Source: Nitrosospira sp. 56-18
GTDB taxonomy: Bacteria; Pseudomonadota; Gammaproteobacteria; Burkholderiales; Nitrosomonadaceae
Length of the DNA stretch: 55,267 bases
Assembly: GCA_001899235.1 (NCBI GenBank)
Contig: MKVR01000019.1
Coordinates: forward strand, 72,694-127,960
Reading direction: 5' to 3'
The position numbers were made by a program, and so were the translations under genes. The notes under the pieces were generated by a model, which saw nothing but the letters and a program-made list of their open reading frames with translations, was not told where the DNA came from and ran no database searches. Positions 20,790-33,359 of the stretch are shown piece by piece (positions within the stretch are counted from its first letter, which is position 1; each line of letters starts with the position of its first letter).

Positions 20790-22367
20790 ATGAGCAAGAT
20801 TCGGGATGAAATAGATCACCTGATACGGCCTGAAGAGCGCGATCGGATCAATACCGCCGCGCCAGGCGGCGATTCGGGGCAGGAATCCGACGACAAGGAG
20901 CTTCTTACCGCGGAGCGCCGCCATAAACTGGATGCCCTGCGGAAAGCGGGTAATCCTTTTCCAAATGACTTCCATCGGGAGAATTTATCGCTGGACCTTC
21001 ACCAGCGATATGGCGGGCATTCCAACGAAATGCTGGAAGCCGCGCCCCAGGCTGTCAGCATAGCGGGACGCATGGTACTGAAGCGGGTGATGGGCAAGGC
21101 AAGCTTCGCCACGATTCAGGATACGGGCGGGCGCATTCAGCTATACATTACCAGGGATGTCGCCGGCGAAGCGGCATACGACGCATTCAAGCACCATGAC
21201 TTGGGCGATATATTGGGAGCGCAAGGAACCCTATTCCGAACGCGTACGGGCGAGTTGTCGGTACGCGTCACAGCGCTGAGGCTGCTGACAAAATCCTTGC
21301 GGCCCCTGCCCGAAAAATTCCATGGCCTGAGCGACCAGGAGCAAAAATACAGGCAGCGTTACCTCGATCTCATCACGAACGAAGAGAGCCGCAAGGTCTT
21401 CGTCACTCGCTCCCGGCTCATTCAGGCCATCCGTGAGTTCCTCGCTGCGCACGGCTACCTGGAAGTGGAAACACCGATGATGCATCCCATTCCCGGTGGC
21501 GCAGCGGCACGGCCTTTCGTTACCCACCATAACGCGCTGGACAGGAAGCTGTATCTGCGCATCGCACCCGAGCTTTATCTGAAGCGGCTGATAATCGGCG
21601 GAATGGAAAAGGTGTTCGAAATCAACCGGAGCTTCCGCAACGAGGGAATATCGACCCGGCATAATCCGGAATTCACCATGCTGGAATTCTACGAGGCCTA
21701 TCAGGATTACGCGTATTTGATGGATTTCACCGAAAGCATGTTGCAGGAAGTAGCGCTAAAAGTGCTGGGCACCGCGAAAGTGACCTACCAGGGGCGGGAA
21801 ATCGATCTTGCCCGGCCGTTCGCACGGCTCACCATTACCCAGGCCATCCGAAAATTTCATCCGGATTACACAGAAGAGCTGCTTAACAGCCGGGATTGGT
21901 TGAAAGCTCAAATGGCCCTGAACAGCATCGCTTTCAAACCAGGCGACGGAATCGGGGGGCTGCAGCTTTCACTGTTTGACGCCACCACGGAACATCTGCT
22001 GCACGAACCCACCTTTATCATTGATTACCCAGCGGAAGTCTCCCCCCTGGCGCGCCGCAACGACGTGAACCCGGCGGTGACGGACCGTTTCGAGCTCTAT
22101 ATTGCGGGACGCGAAATCGCGAACGGATTTTCCGAGCTGAACGATCCCGAAGACCAGGCTGCGCGCTTCCTGGAGCAAGCCCAAGCCAGGGAAGCAGGCG
22201 ATGCCGAGGCGATGCACTACGATGCGGACTACATCCGGGCTCTCGAATATGGCCTTCCTCCCACGGCGGGCGAAGGTATCGGGATAGATCGCCTGGCGAT
22301 GCTCTTCACCGATAGTCCCAGCATACGCGACGTGATCCTGTTCCCGCAGCTGCGTCAGGGAGTTTAA
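20790..22367 (+). CDS. lysS: Lysyl-tRNA synthetase, class II
   Basis: 525 residues. It charges tRNA-Lys in the cytosol. An N-terminal OB-fold tRNA-binding domain (about 75-190, with [17 protein letters not shown]) is followed by the class II core: motif 2 [18 protein letters not shown] and motif 3 [13 protein letters not shown] near the C-terminus. About 30 extra residues at the N-terminus (rich in Asp, Glu and Arg) precede the usual start. Cotranscribed with prfB. Confidence 0.97.
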   Translation: MSKIRDEIDHLIRPEERDRINTAAPGGDSGQESDDKELLTAERRHKLDALRKAGNPFPNDFHRENLSLDLHQRYGGHSNEMLEAAPQAVSIAGRMVLKRVMGKASFATIQDTGGRIQLYITRDVAGEAAYDAFKHHDLGDILGAQGTLFRTRTGELSVRVTALRLLTKSLRPLPEKFHGLSDQEQKYRQRYLDLITNEESRKVFVTRSRLIQAIREFLAAHGYLEVETPMMHPIPGGAAARPFVTHHNALDRKLYLRIAPELYLKRLIIGGMEKVFEINRSFRNEGISTRHNPEFTMLEFYEAYQDYAYLMDFTESMLQEVALKVLGTAKVTYQGREIDLARPFARLTITQAIRKFHPDYTEELLNSRDWLKAQMALNSIAFKPGDGIGGLQLSLFDATTEHLLHEPTFIIDYPAEVSPLARRNDVNPAVTDRFELYIAGREIANGFSELNDPEDQAARFLEQAQAREAGDAEAMHYDADYIRALEYGLPPTAGEGIGIDRLAMLFTDSPSIRDVILFPQLRQGV

Positions 22368-22409
22368 GAACTTTTTTGTGATCAAGCCCCGCGTGGTTTT
22401 CAGGGAAAA

Positions 22410-23399
22410 CTACCCGCAGTAGCCGTTAGTCTGAAACCAGTTCATTGCATCCTCCAGCGCTTCTGTTGCGGGCCGGTATTGATAGCCCAGCTCGCGAACG
22501 GCCTTTTCGCTGGAGTAAAACATCTTTTTTTCCGCCATGCGCACGCTATCCATCGTGGCGCGAGGCTCGACACGGGTCACCATTGCCATTTTTTCCATTA
22601 GCCACGCTGCTGGAAGAACCACTTTGACCGGCAGATTGAAACGCTTTGTCCGCTTTCCGCTGATTTCATCTATTGTTTGCAGTATTTGCAACAAGGTCAT
22701 GTTCTCGCCGCCTAGAATATAGCGTTCCCCCGGTATCCCCTTCGCGTAAGCCAGCAAATGGCCATGCGCGATGTCGTCGGCATGCGCGATATTCAATCCG
22801 GTGTTTACATAAGCCGGCATCCGGCCGCAGAGCGTATCCACCACAATGCGCCCCGTAGGAGTGGGCTTGATATCGCGCGGTCCTATGGGCGTGGAGGGGT
22901 TGACGATGACGACCGGTAGCTTATGCTCATCGGTCATTTGCCGAACCACTTGTTCCGCCATGAATTTGGACCGCTTATAGTGCCCCGTCATCGACATCAA
23001 GGTGGAAGGCGTGTTTTCGTTGGCCGGAGCATCAGTCTGGTTCGCTCCCAGCGTGGCCACGCTGCTGGTGTATATCATGCGCCGCATTCCCGCCTCGGCA
23101 GCAGCGAGTATCAGCGCCTCGGTTCCTTTTACATTGATGTCGTACATGGTTTCCGGATTGGGCACCCACAGGCGGTAATCCGCGGCGACATGAAACAGAT
23201 TGTCGCAACCCGCGACAGCGCGCTTGAGCGACTGAGCCGAGCGCAGATCGCCTTGCGAAAGTTCGACAGGCAGCTTGTAAAGATTTCTCAGGTCGCTCCC
23301 TGGCCTCACCAGGCAGCGTACTTCGTGCCCGGCATTCAGCAGGCAGCGTGCAACCGCCGAACCGACAAACCCGTTTGCTCCAGTAACCAGTGATTTCAT
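22410..23399 (-). CDS. hpnA: NAD-dependent sugar epimerase, HpnA-like (hopanoid-associated)
   Basis: 329 residues of the extended short-chain dehydrogenase class. It shows the Rossmann motif TGANGFVGSAV (7-17), HVAADYRLW and the catalytic SSVATLG...Y-x3-K (GHYKRSKF). The HVAADYRLW and NVKGT segments are typical of the hopanoid-associated HpnA group, thought to act on the sugar-derived side chain of hopanoids. No other hopanoid gene is in the window, so the role rests on similarity. It converges on lysS with 42 bases between. Confidence 0.83.
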   Translation of the reverse strand: MKSLVTGANGFVGSAVARCLLNAGHEVRCLVRPGSDLRNLYKLPVELSQGDLRSAQSLKRAVAGCDNLFHVAADYRLWVPNPETMYDINVKGTEALILAAAEAGMRRMIYTSSVATLGANQTDAPANENTPSTLMSMTGHYKRSKFMAEQVVRQMTDEHKLPVVIVNPSTPIGPRDIKPTPTGRIVVDTLCGRMPAYVNTGLNIAHADDIAHGHLLAYAKGIPGERYILGGENMTLLQILQTIDEISGKRTKRFNLPVKVVLPAAWLMEKMAMVTRVEPRATMDSVRMAEKKMFYSSEKAVRELGYQYRPATEALEDAMNWFQTNGYCG

Positions 23400-23482
23400 C
23401 TATTCAATCCTCAAGGAAGCGCCGGATTGAAGCAGCGCGGTGAAGCGAATGAAACAACCTCCTCCGTTTCGACGCTGGTCAA

Positions 23483-25114
23483 TCAGTTACTTCGTGCTGC
23501 AATATGCTTTTCCACGTCTTCCTTGCTGAATCCCAACGCGGCCGCGACCCGATCGGCATGGCTTACCCTGGATACGCCGGAGATCAGCCGATAAGTCGGT
23601 CCCTGGGCGAGAAACTCGCCCTGCAGGTAGCGGCCGATTCCCTTATCCTGCAAACGTTCGCATAGCTCATGGTTGTGGGTAACGAGCAGGGTGCTGGCTC
23701 CCAGCTTGTGGAAACCGGAAAGCACATACTCGGAAAGCTCCATTTTCTCCTCAAATGTCGTACCCTCCGAAAGCTCATCCAGCACGACAAGGCTGCGAGC
23801 CGTCGTGCTGAAGAATATCTCTCGCGTACGTTTCAATTCGTGCCCAAAACGTCCAATGCCTTCATCCAGATGCCCAGGGTCGGGGACTTGGTAAAAAATA
23901 TGCTCGGCCAGTACCAGGCGGGCTGCGGATGCGGGAACGTAGCAGCCCATCTGGCCCACCAGCTGAAGCTGGACCACTGTCTTGCAGTAGGCTGTCTTGC
24001 CGCCACTATTGGGGCCGGTGATTACCAGGAGCCGTCCCTTATCGTCAAGCAGGATGTCATTCGGAACATAATTCGGATTGCCTCTCGCGAGCAGAGGGTT
24101 TCTTGCCGCACTTGCATCAAGCGAGTGGCAGTCACTGTCCATTATCTCCGGCAGCACCATCGGCCCGCCAAAGGTTTGCGCATAACGATAAAAAGACATC
24201 ATCTCGTCGATCCTGCCCAGCGTTTCCATGACACGCGCCAGCTCCGCGCTATGCTTGAACAGCTTGCGTAATGGATAGATGATATTGTCGCGATCGGAGG
24301 CGGCGATGGCGATTAACAGAACGGGCAAAACCGGTACCGCCAGCACCAGTATTCCGAAACCAAGATAAGAAATTCCGAAGCTCGCCAGCATGCCCTGAAA
24401 AAAATACAAAGCCAGCGATAAGCCGCCCAATACCAGCAGGATGGGAAGAGGTTTGAGCATGGACGGCCTGAAGCGGAAAACGGGCGTATAACGCGGTTTT
24501 TCCTCGCTGGTCTTGAATTTTCCATCTACCGGATAAATCGGCCCGCGCATCAGGGAATAGATACGCGAATGCCCGAATTCACCGATCGCGTCAAATAACT
24601 CACGCAGGTATTCGCTTCTTGGCTGCGGCAAAGTCTGCGCCAGCTCGACCAGATCGATCACAAAACCGGTACCGTCCAGAAACTGGTTGTACCCGTAGCC
24701 GCTGAACTCCATCTTGTCACTGCTGCGCCGCGAATTTTCGATAGCGATTCCGCCATTGAAATTTCCATAGAGCAAATCATAAAGCGACTGCTCTCCGCGC
24801 CGCATTTCCTCCATGTAGCGCTCCAGACGCTCCCGAAGAGCGGGGTTTGACTCCAGTTCCCTCAACGCTTCCTGCTTTTTTCGAACATTCGCCGGATCGG
24901 CCGCCGGCCGGGCCAGGGAACGATACAACACCGCCTGCCCGACATGAGTTACCGCATGATTAAATGAATCGAATAATTGATCAGCTTCGATCGCATCAAA
25001 GGTCTTTGCATCCAGAACACCGTGCTCTCCCGGAACCGGACGGGTATCCCTTACCCCTACCGGCCGCTCGCCGGAAGACAGGACCGGCGGTTGGCCGGAA
25101 TGCAACTCAGACAT
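23483..25114 (-). CDS. MutS-like ATPase with two membrane segments
   Basis: 543 residues from the ATG at 25114, chosen for GGAG 6 bases upstream (in-frame ATGs at 25129 and 25165 lack a site). The C-terminal half is the MutS ATPase: Walker A TGPNSGGKT, Walker B with SLVVLDELSEGT, and the LVTHNHEL switch. The N-terminal half has a lever-like helical region but no mismatch-binding domain. Two hydrophobic stretches (about 220-240 and 247-272) form a probable hairpin in the membrane, just before the clamp-like helices. So it is not the repair MutS. Membrane-linked MutS relatives are known in several phyla with no defined role. It stands alone on this strand between hpnA and tolC. Confidence 0.85.
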   Translation of the reverse strand: MSELHSGQPPVLSSGERPVGVRDTRPVPGEHGVLDAKTFDAIEADQLFDSFNHAVTHVGQAVLYRSLARPAADPANVRKKQEALRELESNPALRERLERYMEEMRRGEQSLYDLLYGNFNGGIAIENSRRSSDKMEFSGYGYNQFLDGTGFVIDLVELAQTLPQPRSEYLRELFDAIGEFGHSRIYSLMRGPIYPVDGKFKTSEEKPRYTPVFRFRPSMLKPLPILLVLGGLSLALYFFQGMLASFGISYLGFGILVLAVPVLPVLLIAIAASDRDNIIYPLRKLFKHSAELARVMETLGRIDEMMSFYRYAQTFGGPMVLPEIMDSDCHSLDASAARNPLLARGNPNYVPNDILLDDKGRLLVITGPNSGGKTAYCKTVVQLQLVGQMGCYVPASAARLVLAEHIFYQVPDPGHLDEGIGRFGHELKRTREIFFSTTARSLVVLDELSEGTTFEEKMELSEYVLSGFHKLGASTLLVTHNHELCERLQDKGIGRYLQGEFLAQGPTYRLISGVSRVSHADRVAAALGFSKEDVEKHIAARSN

Positions 25115-25509
25115 GGCTGGCTCCGTCATGATAAGTCCAGATAATTTTGATGCATGCCATGACATACGGATGGAAAGGGCCTATCGAAAGTATCCGGATG
25201 CGCTCATCCTTCACTGGTTGGTGATTCATCCATGACGGGCTGTGCGGAAATATTTGATTGGCACTCGGGCACCGTCATATTGGCGGCATTCTGGAATGGC
25301 AAGCAAGCGATCGGTGGAAAAACCGGACTACGATTGAAAATCTAACATCCAACGGGGTTGGCGTCAACGCGGCGAGCTACAAGGCAATGGCAAGGTACCC
25401 ACGAAAGGTTCCTATCCGGCAAAACCCCAAATGCATCCAGCCGCTGAACGCCGCATCAAGTCCCGGACAAAGCCCGAAGCGGGGTTTCCATTAGCGATGG
25501 ATAAACGGT
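25115..25509. other. Intergenic spacer upstream of the MutS-like gene
   Basis: About 395 bases with no gene. The only structure seen is the candidate terminator at 25469-25487. Confidence 0.45.
25469..25487 (-). terminator. Candidate terminator after tolC
   Basis: On the - strand, AAACCC/GGG(C)TTT arms around CGCTTC, 23 bases after the tolC stop, ending in a short T-rich stretch (CTTTGT). The stem is short. Confidence 0.35.
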
Positions 25510-26883
25510 TTACTTTAGCAATACATCATTTATCTGCATTAAATCCTCTTCATCCAGCTCGCCGGCCTCAGCCTCCAGCCTCAGCCTGGACATCAGGAAA
25601 TTATAGCGCGCCTGGGACAGATCGCGTTGCGCGGTAGCCAGCAACTGCTGAGCATTCAATACGTCGACCTCCGTTCTCACCCCCACCTCCTGCCCGGTTT
25701 TAGTCGAATCGACCTGGCTCTTGCTGGAAATCACAGCTTGCTTGAGCGCCTGGACCTGGGCAATGCCATTCGTGACATTCAGATACTGCTGGCTCACCTG
25801 GAGTACACTGTTACGTCTCGTATTATTCAGGTCTTGAAGTGCCCGTTCCTGGTTGGCCAGCGCCTCGCGCACGCGCGACTGAGTCGCAAACCCCTGGAAG
25901 ATCGGAACATTGAGCTGCACCCCGATTTCCTTTGATGTCAGGTCGACGCCCCTCCCGGTGATGGTACCCCCCACCCCTTTCTGGTCGCTGTAGATCGCCA
26001 CCAGGTCGAGAGTGGGATAATGACCCGCCTTGGCCCTTTCCACATCCTGTTTTGCGATATTGACAATGGCCTGCTGAATCTTGAGCGCAAGGTTATTCTG
26101 CTCCGCGACGGTGATCCAGTCCTGCATGTTGGCATACTTGAGCTTCAGCAGGTCGGATGCGGTGTCATGCGGACGCCGGAGATCGCCGGGAATACGGCCG
26201 ATGATTTGCTGCAGCGTGCGCTTCCTGACCTCCAGTTCGTTCCGCGCCGCAATCTCCGTCGAAACGGTCAGGTCGAAGCGCGCTTGTGCCTCGTAGGTGT
26301 CCACGATGGTTGCCGTCCCTACCTCGAAGTTCCGCTTGGCCTGTGCAAGCTGTTCTCCGATTGCTTTCTTCTGGGCCTCCGCCACTTCGATATTCACCTG
26401 GGCGGTCAGTATATCGAAGTAAGCCTGGGCAACGCGCAGTATCAAGTCCTGCGCCGCGAGGATGAATTGCAGATCCGCCTGGACCACCTGGATCTTCGCC
26501 TGCTCGTAGATCGCGAAATTTTCCTTGCGATAGATCGGCTGAGTCGCGGTAACAGTCAGGCTCTGGTTGTCTATGGTCACCTCGCCAGGAGGCACCGCCA
26601 ATCCTCCCGACCCTATCGATGCGCCCCTGTCTATCAGCTGCCGGCGCCGCACGCCCGAAAAGGTAACCGTGGGAAGCAGCCCCGCCCGGCCTTGCGGCAG
26701 CTTTTCCTGCGCTGCGAGGTGGGCGGCGCGAGCTGAACTGTATTGCGCATCCTGCTCGAGCGCCTCACGATAAATCGCCATCAGATCCGCCGCATGAGCC
26801 GGAGAAAAATCTACCGCATGAGCCGGAGAACATAGAGCAATCCCAACAATCAGTAAGCCCGGGATATATCGTGAAATATTCAC
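25510..26883 (-). CDS. tolC: TolC-family outer membrane channel protein
   Basis: 457 residues, the standard length. It forms the outer-membrane and periplasmic duct of type I secretion and RND efflux. The signal peptide ends near AHA; unusually, the stretch SPAHAVDF is followed at once by SPAHAADL, a small duplication just after the cleavage region. Two OEP repeats are seen (about 35-245 and 250-440), with the AQPIYR-like QPIYRKENF and PIFQGFATQSRVREA signatures. Its usual partners are not in the window. The Pcm-family gene lies 124 bases upstream on the same strand, an arrangement frequent in betaproteobacteria. Confidence 0.94.
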   Translation of the reverse strand: MNISRYIPGLLIVGIALCSPAHAVDFSPAHAADLMAIYREALEQDAQYSSARAAHLAAQEKLPQGRAGLLPTVTFSGVRRRQLIDRGASIGSGGLAVPPGEVTIDNQSLTVTATQPIYRKENFAIYEQAKIQVVQADLQFILAAQDLILRVAQAYFDILTAQVNIEVAEAQKKAIGEQLAQAKRNFEVGTATIVDTYEAQARFDLTVSTEIAARNELEVRKRTLQQIIGRIPGDLRRPHDTASDLLKLKYANMQDWITVAEQNNLALKIQQAIVNIAKQDVERAKAGHYPTLDLVAIYSDQKGVGGTITGRGVDLTSKEIGVQLNVPIFQGFATQSRVREALANQERALQDLNNTRRNSVLQVSQQYLNVTNGIAQVQALKQAVISSKSQVDSTKTGQEVGVRTEVDVLNAQQLLATAQRDLSQARYNFLMSRLRLEAEAGELDEEDLMQINDVLLK

Positions 26884-27007
26884 TTTGATTCCGATTGTCC
26901 TGCTTCGGATACGAAAAACGAACTATCGCCCCTCGAGCATGACTCCAGGCAACAGTGGAGTTGGATGCATGCAGCCGATGGACAATTCGGGAACCGCTTC
27001 TGGAATT

Positions 27008-27673
27008 TCAAAAAACGAACCTTGTCGGCCGCTGGGCATTTTTCAGAGGAGGAATACAAGTTTCGAACAATCCGACCGTGCTGAACTCACCCGGCTCTTC
27101 GAATCGTGTCACCCGGGTAACAAGCACGGCATTCATCACCGGTGGATCGCCCACAATTGCGAACAAACGGCCGCCGGTCGTTAGGCTTTCCTGGAAAGCC
27201 GTCGGCAGTACCGGCACAGACCCCGTGAGCGCGATGACATCATAAGGCCCATGCTGAGGCCACCCTCTGGCAGCATCGCCCGCTTCCAGCACGACATTGT
27301 CGATTGCATGTGCCTGAAGATTTTTTTCCGCCATAGCCTTCAGTTCGGGAATGATTTCAACACCATGGACCAGTTTGCCTTTTTTGGCAAGCAAAGCGGT
27401 AAGATAACCGCTTCCACTGCCTACTTCCAGAATCCGGTCCGTTCTTTTTACCTGAAGTTCCTGTAAAATACGTGCTTCCAGTTTGGGAGTGAGCATGGCC
27501 TCCCCATGCCCCAGCGGGATCTCCATATCCACGAATGCGAGAGACCGGTAGGCTGCGGGGACGAATTCCTCGCGCCGCAGCTCAAACAATAACTTTAAAA
27601 CATCCTCGTCCAATACGTCCCATGGGCGAATTTGCTGCTCTACCATATTAAACCGGGTTTGCTCCAGATCCAT
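27008..27673 (-). CDS. Protein-L-isoaspartate O-methyltransferase-family protein
   Basis: 221 residues of the Pcm superfamily: opening MVEQQIRPWDVLD, GHGEAMLTPK, SAM motif ILEVGSGSGYLTALLA (about 80-95) and a GDAARGW loop. True Pcm repairs isoaspartyl residues. This clade next to tolC starts with an 'RFNMVEQQIRPW' segment and is often separated from classical Pcm, so the substrate is uncertain. Confidence 0.88.
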   Translation of the reverse strand: MDLEQTRFNMVEQQIRPWDVLDEDVLKLLFELRREEFVPAAYRSLAFVDMEIPLGHGEAMLTPKLEARILQELQVKRTDRILEVGSGSGYLTALLAKKGKLVHGVEIIPELKAMAEKNLQAHAIDNVVLEAGDAARGWPQHGPYDVIALTGSVPVLPTAFQESLTTGGRLFAIVGDPPVMNAVLVTRVTRFEEPGEFSTVGLFETCIPPLKNAQRPTRFVF

Positions 27674-27744
27674 GCTCCTGCCCTATATAAATTGTCGTTT
27701 ACAGACTTGCAATTATTCCATATTTCCTTTAGCTTCACAGCAGC

Positions 27745-29783
<2,039 letters not shown>

Positions 29784-30060
29784 GGAAGCGTTGAACAATC
29801 TTCGCTGAGCGCGTTGCTGGTAAAATCGGAATGATCACAAGGCACGTGACGAAGATCGCAGCTTGGGCTACGATGCCAGGAAGAGCGCAACGCCATGGCT
29901 CCCCAGAGCATGGTCCGAAGGGTGTTCGAGAAGCGGGATGCGGAGGGAAATGTTTCGACCGTACCCCGGTATTATTGGGGCGCAGGCATCCCGCTATGGG
30001 CCGCATCTTCCTCTGGAAGAAATTGCTCCGCCCTGCCCGGTTGCACCGGCGCTGAAAAAA
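29784..30060. mobile_element. Family-1 repeat abutting the thiC stop codon
   Basis: Begins with GGAAGCGTTGAACAATC straight after TTAA (29780-29783). The first 150 bases match the reversed copy at 7514-7698, and 29930-30050 match the reversed distal part of the copy at 16369-16575. The right end is not recognisable. The rest of the spacer to 30226 has no gene; a GGGGGTACGTGCCCCC hairpin (about 30086-30101) could end thiC transcripts. Confidence 0.65.
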
Positions 30061-30226
30061 ATGGGCTCTTGCCTCAAGAAAAAGTGGGGGGTACGTGCCC
30101 CCTGTTCCGTCTGTTTAACTGGTAATCGACTCCCTTCACTGGATGAAGCTTTTGCATAGCGCACCCCCCGCCCTTTCTCCTTCTCCCGACGTGTTCCGGG
30201 TGCAAGCACCCCTTGCCGGATAACCG

Positions 30227-31051
30227 ATGGATTGGCTTCTGGTTCTCAAGGCGCTGATTCTCGGCATTGTTGAAGGTTTGACCGAATTTCTTCCTGTTTC
30301 CTCTACCGGACACCTGATTCTTGTCGGCGATCTGCTGAACTTCAACGACGAGAAAGGAAAGGTTTTCACCATCCTGATCCAGTTGGGCGCCATCCTGGCG
30401 GTGTGCTGGGAATACCGCGCCAGAATAGGCAGCGTCATACGGCAGATCGGGTCAAGCAAAGACGCCAATCGCTTCGTGCTGAACCTGTTTATTGCCTTCC
30501 TGCCGGCTGCGATCCTGGGCCTGCTCTTCATCAAAACCATCAAGCATTACCTGTTTCATCCGATCCCCGTCGCTCTGGCGCTGATCATCGGCGGATTCCT
30601 CATTCTATGGGCGGAACGCAGGAAGCACGTCATCGATGTCGATCGCGTCGATGACATGGACTGGAAACATGCATTGAAGATCGGACTGATGCAGTGCCTC
30701 GCCCTGATACCCGGCACGTCGCGTTCCGGCGCGACCATTATTGGCGGGCTCTTCTTTGGCCTGTCCCGAAAGGCTGCCACGGAATTTTCATTCTTCCTCG
30801 CAATCCCCATCATGTTCGCCGCGACTTTCTATGATGTCTACAAGCACCGCGACATTCTCCAGTTCAACGACATGGGCGTATTTCTCGTCGGTTTCGTAGC
30901 TTCGTTCATCAGCGCCCTGATCGCGGTTCGCGGGCTATTGCGATTCGTGAGCCACCATGACTTTACCGTATTCGCTTGGTACCGCATTGGATTTGGCGCA
31001 ATCGTGCTTGCGACCGCTTATTCCGGCATGGTGGAATGGTCGGCGCCTTGA
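30227..31051 (+). CDS. uppP: Undecaprenyl-diphosphatase UppP (BacA)
   Basis: 274 residues, a polytopic inner-membrane protein. It removes a phosphate from undecaprenyl diphosphate to recycle the lipid carrier for peptidoglycan. Signatures: [17 protein letters not shown] (about 14-30) and [13 protein letters not shown] (about 161-173), the two catalytic repeats. It converges on the rhodanese gene with an 11-base gap. Confidence 0.96.
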   Translation: MDWLLVLKALILGIVEGLTEFLPVSSTGHLILVGDLLNFNDEKGKVFTILIQLGAILAVCWEYRARIGSVIRQIGSSKDANRFVLNLFIAFLPAAILGLLFIKTIKHYLFHPIPVALALIIGGFLILWAERRKHVIDVDRVDDMDWKHALKIGLMQCLALIPGTSRSGATIIGGLFFGLSRKAATEFSFFLAIPIMFAATFYDVYKHRDILQFNDMGVFLVGFVASFISALIAVRGLLRFVSHHDFTVFAWYRIGFGAIVLATAYSGMVEWSAP

Positions 31052-31062
31052 CTCCGGGTCTC

Positions 31063-31515
31063 TCAGCTTTGCACCCAGGGCAATCCAGCCGCTTTCCAGC
31101 CGCCCTTTGTGCCACGATGGCCGCTCGCATCCTTATCGCCTTCGAAGCCTTCCAGAACATTGTAGCAATTTGCGTAACCCGATTCAGTGGCAGTTGCGGC
31201 AGCTTGATGCGAACGTCCGCCGCTGCGGCAGAGGAACATGACCATCGATTCCTGATCCACTTGACTGGAAAGATACGAAAGAAAGCTGGAATTGGACCGC
31301 ATGCCGGGATAGGACTGCCATTCGATTTCGACCGCGCCAGGTATTCTTCCCACCCAGTCCAGCTCGGCCCTTGAACGGACATCGACCAGCCTGGCTCCGG
31401 GAGCTTCCTGCAGAAGAGTGAGCGCCTCGGCAGGATAAAGAGCGCCCTCGTATGGCAAATTCATTTCCTGGGCGCGCTGCTGCGCCCTTTCAAGTATCGA
31501 GCCGACCGTGTCCAT
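31063..31515 (-). CDS. Rhodanese-like sulfurtransferase
   Basis: 150 residues, one rhodanese domain after a helical leader. ARLVDVRSRAELDWVGRIPGA is the N-terminal signature, and CRSGGRS (about 95-101) is the active-site loop with the catalytic cysteine, so sulfur transfer is plausible. Natural substrate unknown. Confidence 0.9.
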   Translation of the reverse strand: MDTVGSILERAQQRAQEMNLPYEGALYPAEALTLLQEAPGARLVDVRSRAELDWVGRIPGAVEIEWQSYPGMRSNSSFLSYLSSQVDQESMVMFLCRSGGRSHQAAATATESGYANCYNVLEGFEGDKDASGHRGTKGGWKAAGLPWVQS

Positions 31516-31583
31516 TGGCTTCCCCCCGGATATTCAAATCAATGTATCAATGTAAATGCAATATTAGTACATTTTTGCTTTGT

Positions 31584-31725
31584 GAAGTCTGAACAAATCT
31601 TCGCTGGCGCGGCAGCGCCTTGCAGGTCAGGGCGGCGTAACCGGGTTTTATATTCCTGTTTTCATCGATCAGCCTGAATCCGCCAGTTGGAACACGCTCA
31701 GCGACTTGACTTGTTCAGGACTTCC
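31584..31725. mobile_element. MITE-like element, family 1, second near-complete copy
   Basis: About 142 bases bounded by GAAGTCTGAACAAATCTTCG and the complement of GGAAGTCCTGAACAAGTC, next to TTAA (31726-31729). Within it, 31668-31696 matches on the other strand the conserved core of family 2 (TCCAACTGCCGGATTCAGG), so one element may be nested in the other. Confidence 0.65.
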
Positions 31726-31755
31726 TTAATACGCAAGCGCTCCTGCTGATATAAT
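31726..31755 (+). promoter_or_regulatory. Candidate promoter for glnA at a repeat junction
   Basis: TATAAT at 31750-31755 with TTAATA at 31726-31731 (4 of 6 bases to the -35 consensus) and an 18-base spacer. The -35 would come from the target site at the edge of the element at 31584-31725. No sigma-54 site (TGGCAC-N5-TTGCA type) was seen. Confidence 0.35.
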
Positions 31756-31838
31756 CCCCCACTTGCGCCACGACCATCGTCGCGCACCTTATGGTCATCT
31801 CGATTTTACGAACTCGGCAGGATTTGTTCTGAGATTCC
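31756..31838. mobile_element. Family-1 half-element in the glnA leader
   Basis: Ends at 31838 with the complement of GGAATCTCAGAACAAATC, then matches reversed the right half of the copy at 7514-7698 (the GTAAAATCG and CATAAGG segments). The left half is missing. It lies 48 bases before the glnA start. Confidence 0.6.
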
Positions 31839-31886
31839 CTCGCACCTCGTCCGTATTGCATTGCAATTCTGGTTTTGGAGAAAAAA

Positions 31887-33296
31887 ATGGCGGTATCCGA
31901 CGTACTGAAAATGATACAGGACAATGAAGTGAAATTCGTTGACCTTCGCTTTACTGATACCCGGGGCCAGGAACAGCACGTGACGCTTCCTGCTCACGCA
32001 ATCGATGCGGACAAGCTTGAGGATGGACACGCCTTCGATGGCTCTTCGATTGCCGGATGGAAAGGCATACATGCTTCCGACATGCTCCTGATACCCGATC
32101 CGGATACGGCGAACATGGACCCGTTCATGGATGAACCTACGCTATTCATAACCTGCGATGTGGTGGAACCCTCTGACGGCAAGGGCTATGACCGTGATCC
32201 GCGCTCCCTTGCGAAACGGGGCGAGGCTTACCTGAAATCAACCGGCATCGGCGATATCGCCTATTTCGGACCCGAGCCGGAATTTTTCATTTTCGACTCC
32301 GTAACCTGGCATGAGGATATGTCCGGCTGCTCTGTAAAAATTGAATCGGAGGAAGCGGCATGGAGTTCGGCGGTGAGATACGAGACTGGCAACACCGGCC
32401 ATCGCCCACCAGTAAAAGGGGGCTACTTTCCAGTTCCCCCCATAGATTCCCTGCACGACATCCGCTCCGCCATGTGTCTCGCCCTCGAGGAGCTGGGTCT
32501 GGAAGTCGAAGTGCATCACCACGAGGTAGCCACCGCCGGCCAGTGCGAGATTGGCACGAAATACAGCAGCCTGGTCAAACGTGCGGATTGGACCCAGGTT
32601 TTCAAATACGTAGTCCACAATGTCGCTCATTCATATGGCAAGACGGTAACTTTTATGCCGAAACCCATAGTGGGCGATAACGGTTCGGGAATGCATGTGC
32701 ATCAGTCTATCTGGAAGGGCGGCCAGAATTTATTTTCCGGAAATGGCTATGCCGGACTCTCGGAATTGGCGTTATTTTATATAGGCGGGATCATCAAGCA
32801 TGCGAAGGCCCTGAACGCGTTCACAAACCCGGGAACCAATTCATACAAGAGGCTCGTGCCCGGTTTTGAAGCACCTATCAATCTTGCTTATTCCATCAGC
32901 AACCGGTCTGCCGCGGTGCGCATTCCCTATGCAAACAGCCCCAAAGGCCGCCGCATTGAAGTGCGTTTTCCCGATCCCACCGCCAATCCTTACCTGGCAT
33001 TTACCGCGTTGATGATGGCCGGGCTGGACGGGATCCAGAACAGGATCCACCCCGGCGATCCCATGGACAAGAATCTTTACGACCTGCCTCCCGAAGAGGC
33101 CGCCAGGATTCCCAATCCCTGCGCGTCTCTGGATGAAGCGCTGGACAACCTCGACCAGGACCGCCACTTTCTTACGCGGGGGGGCGTATTCTCGAATGAC
33201 ATGATCGACGGCTACATCGAACTGAAAATGGAAGAAGTTCAGCGTCTGCGCATGACCACCCATCCAGTGGAATTCGATATGTACTACAGCCTGTAG
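31887..33296 (+). CDS. glnA: Glutamine synthetase, type I
   Basis: 469 residues, the same length as E. coli GlnA. It makes glutamine from glutamate, ammonia and ATP, central for a cell living on ammonia. Signatures: [17 protein letters not shown], the ATP/metal region [24 protein letters not shown] (about 258-274), and the adenylylation tyrosine Y398 in NLYDLPPEE, so it is probably controlled by GlnE. The ATG at 31887 has GGAG 6 bases upstream; a TTG at 31875 would add four residues. Confidence 0.97.
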   Translation: MAVSDVLKMIQDNEVKFVDLRFTDTRGQEQHVTLPAHAIDADKLEDGHAFDGSSIAGWKGIHASDMLLIPDPDTANMDPFMDEPTLFITCDVVEPSDGKGYDRDPRSLAKRGEAYLKSTGIGDIAYFGPEPEFFIFDSVTWHEDMSGCSVKIESEEAAWSSAVRYETGNTGHRPPVKGGYFPVPPIDSLHDIRSAMCLALEELGLEVEVHHHEVATAGQCEIGTKYSSLVKRADWTQVFKYVVHNVAHSYGKTVTFMPKPIVGDNGSGMHVHQSIWKGGQNLFSGNGYAGLSELALFYIGGIIKHAKALNAFTNPGTNSYKRLVPGFEAPINLAYSISNRSAAVRIPYANSPKGRRIEVRFPDPTANPYLAFTALMMAGLDGIQNRIHPGDPMDKNLYDLPPEEAARIPNPCASLDEALDNLDQDRHFLTRGGVFSNDMIDGYIELKMEEVQRLRMTTHPVEFDMYYSL

Positions 33297-33359
33297 CCGA
33301 TCGGTTATGAAGCTGGGAACATTTTGAATCGAATTTGGCCGCTCTATGAAGGAAAATCC

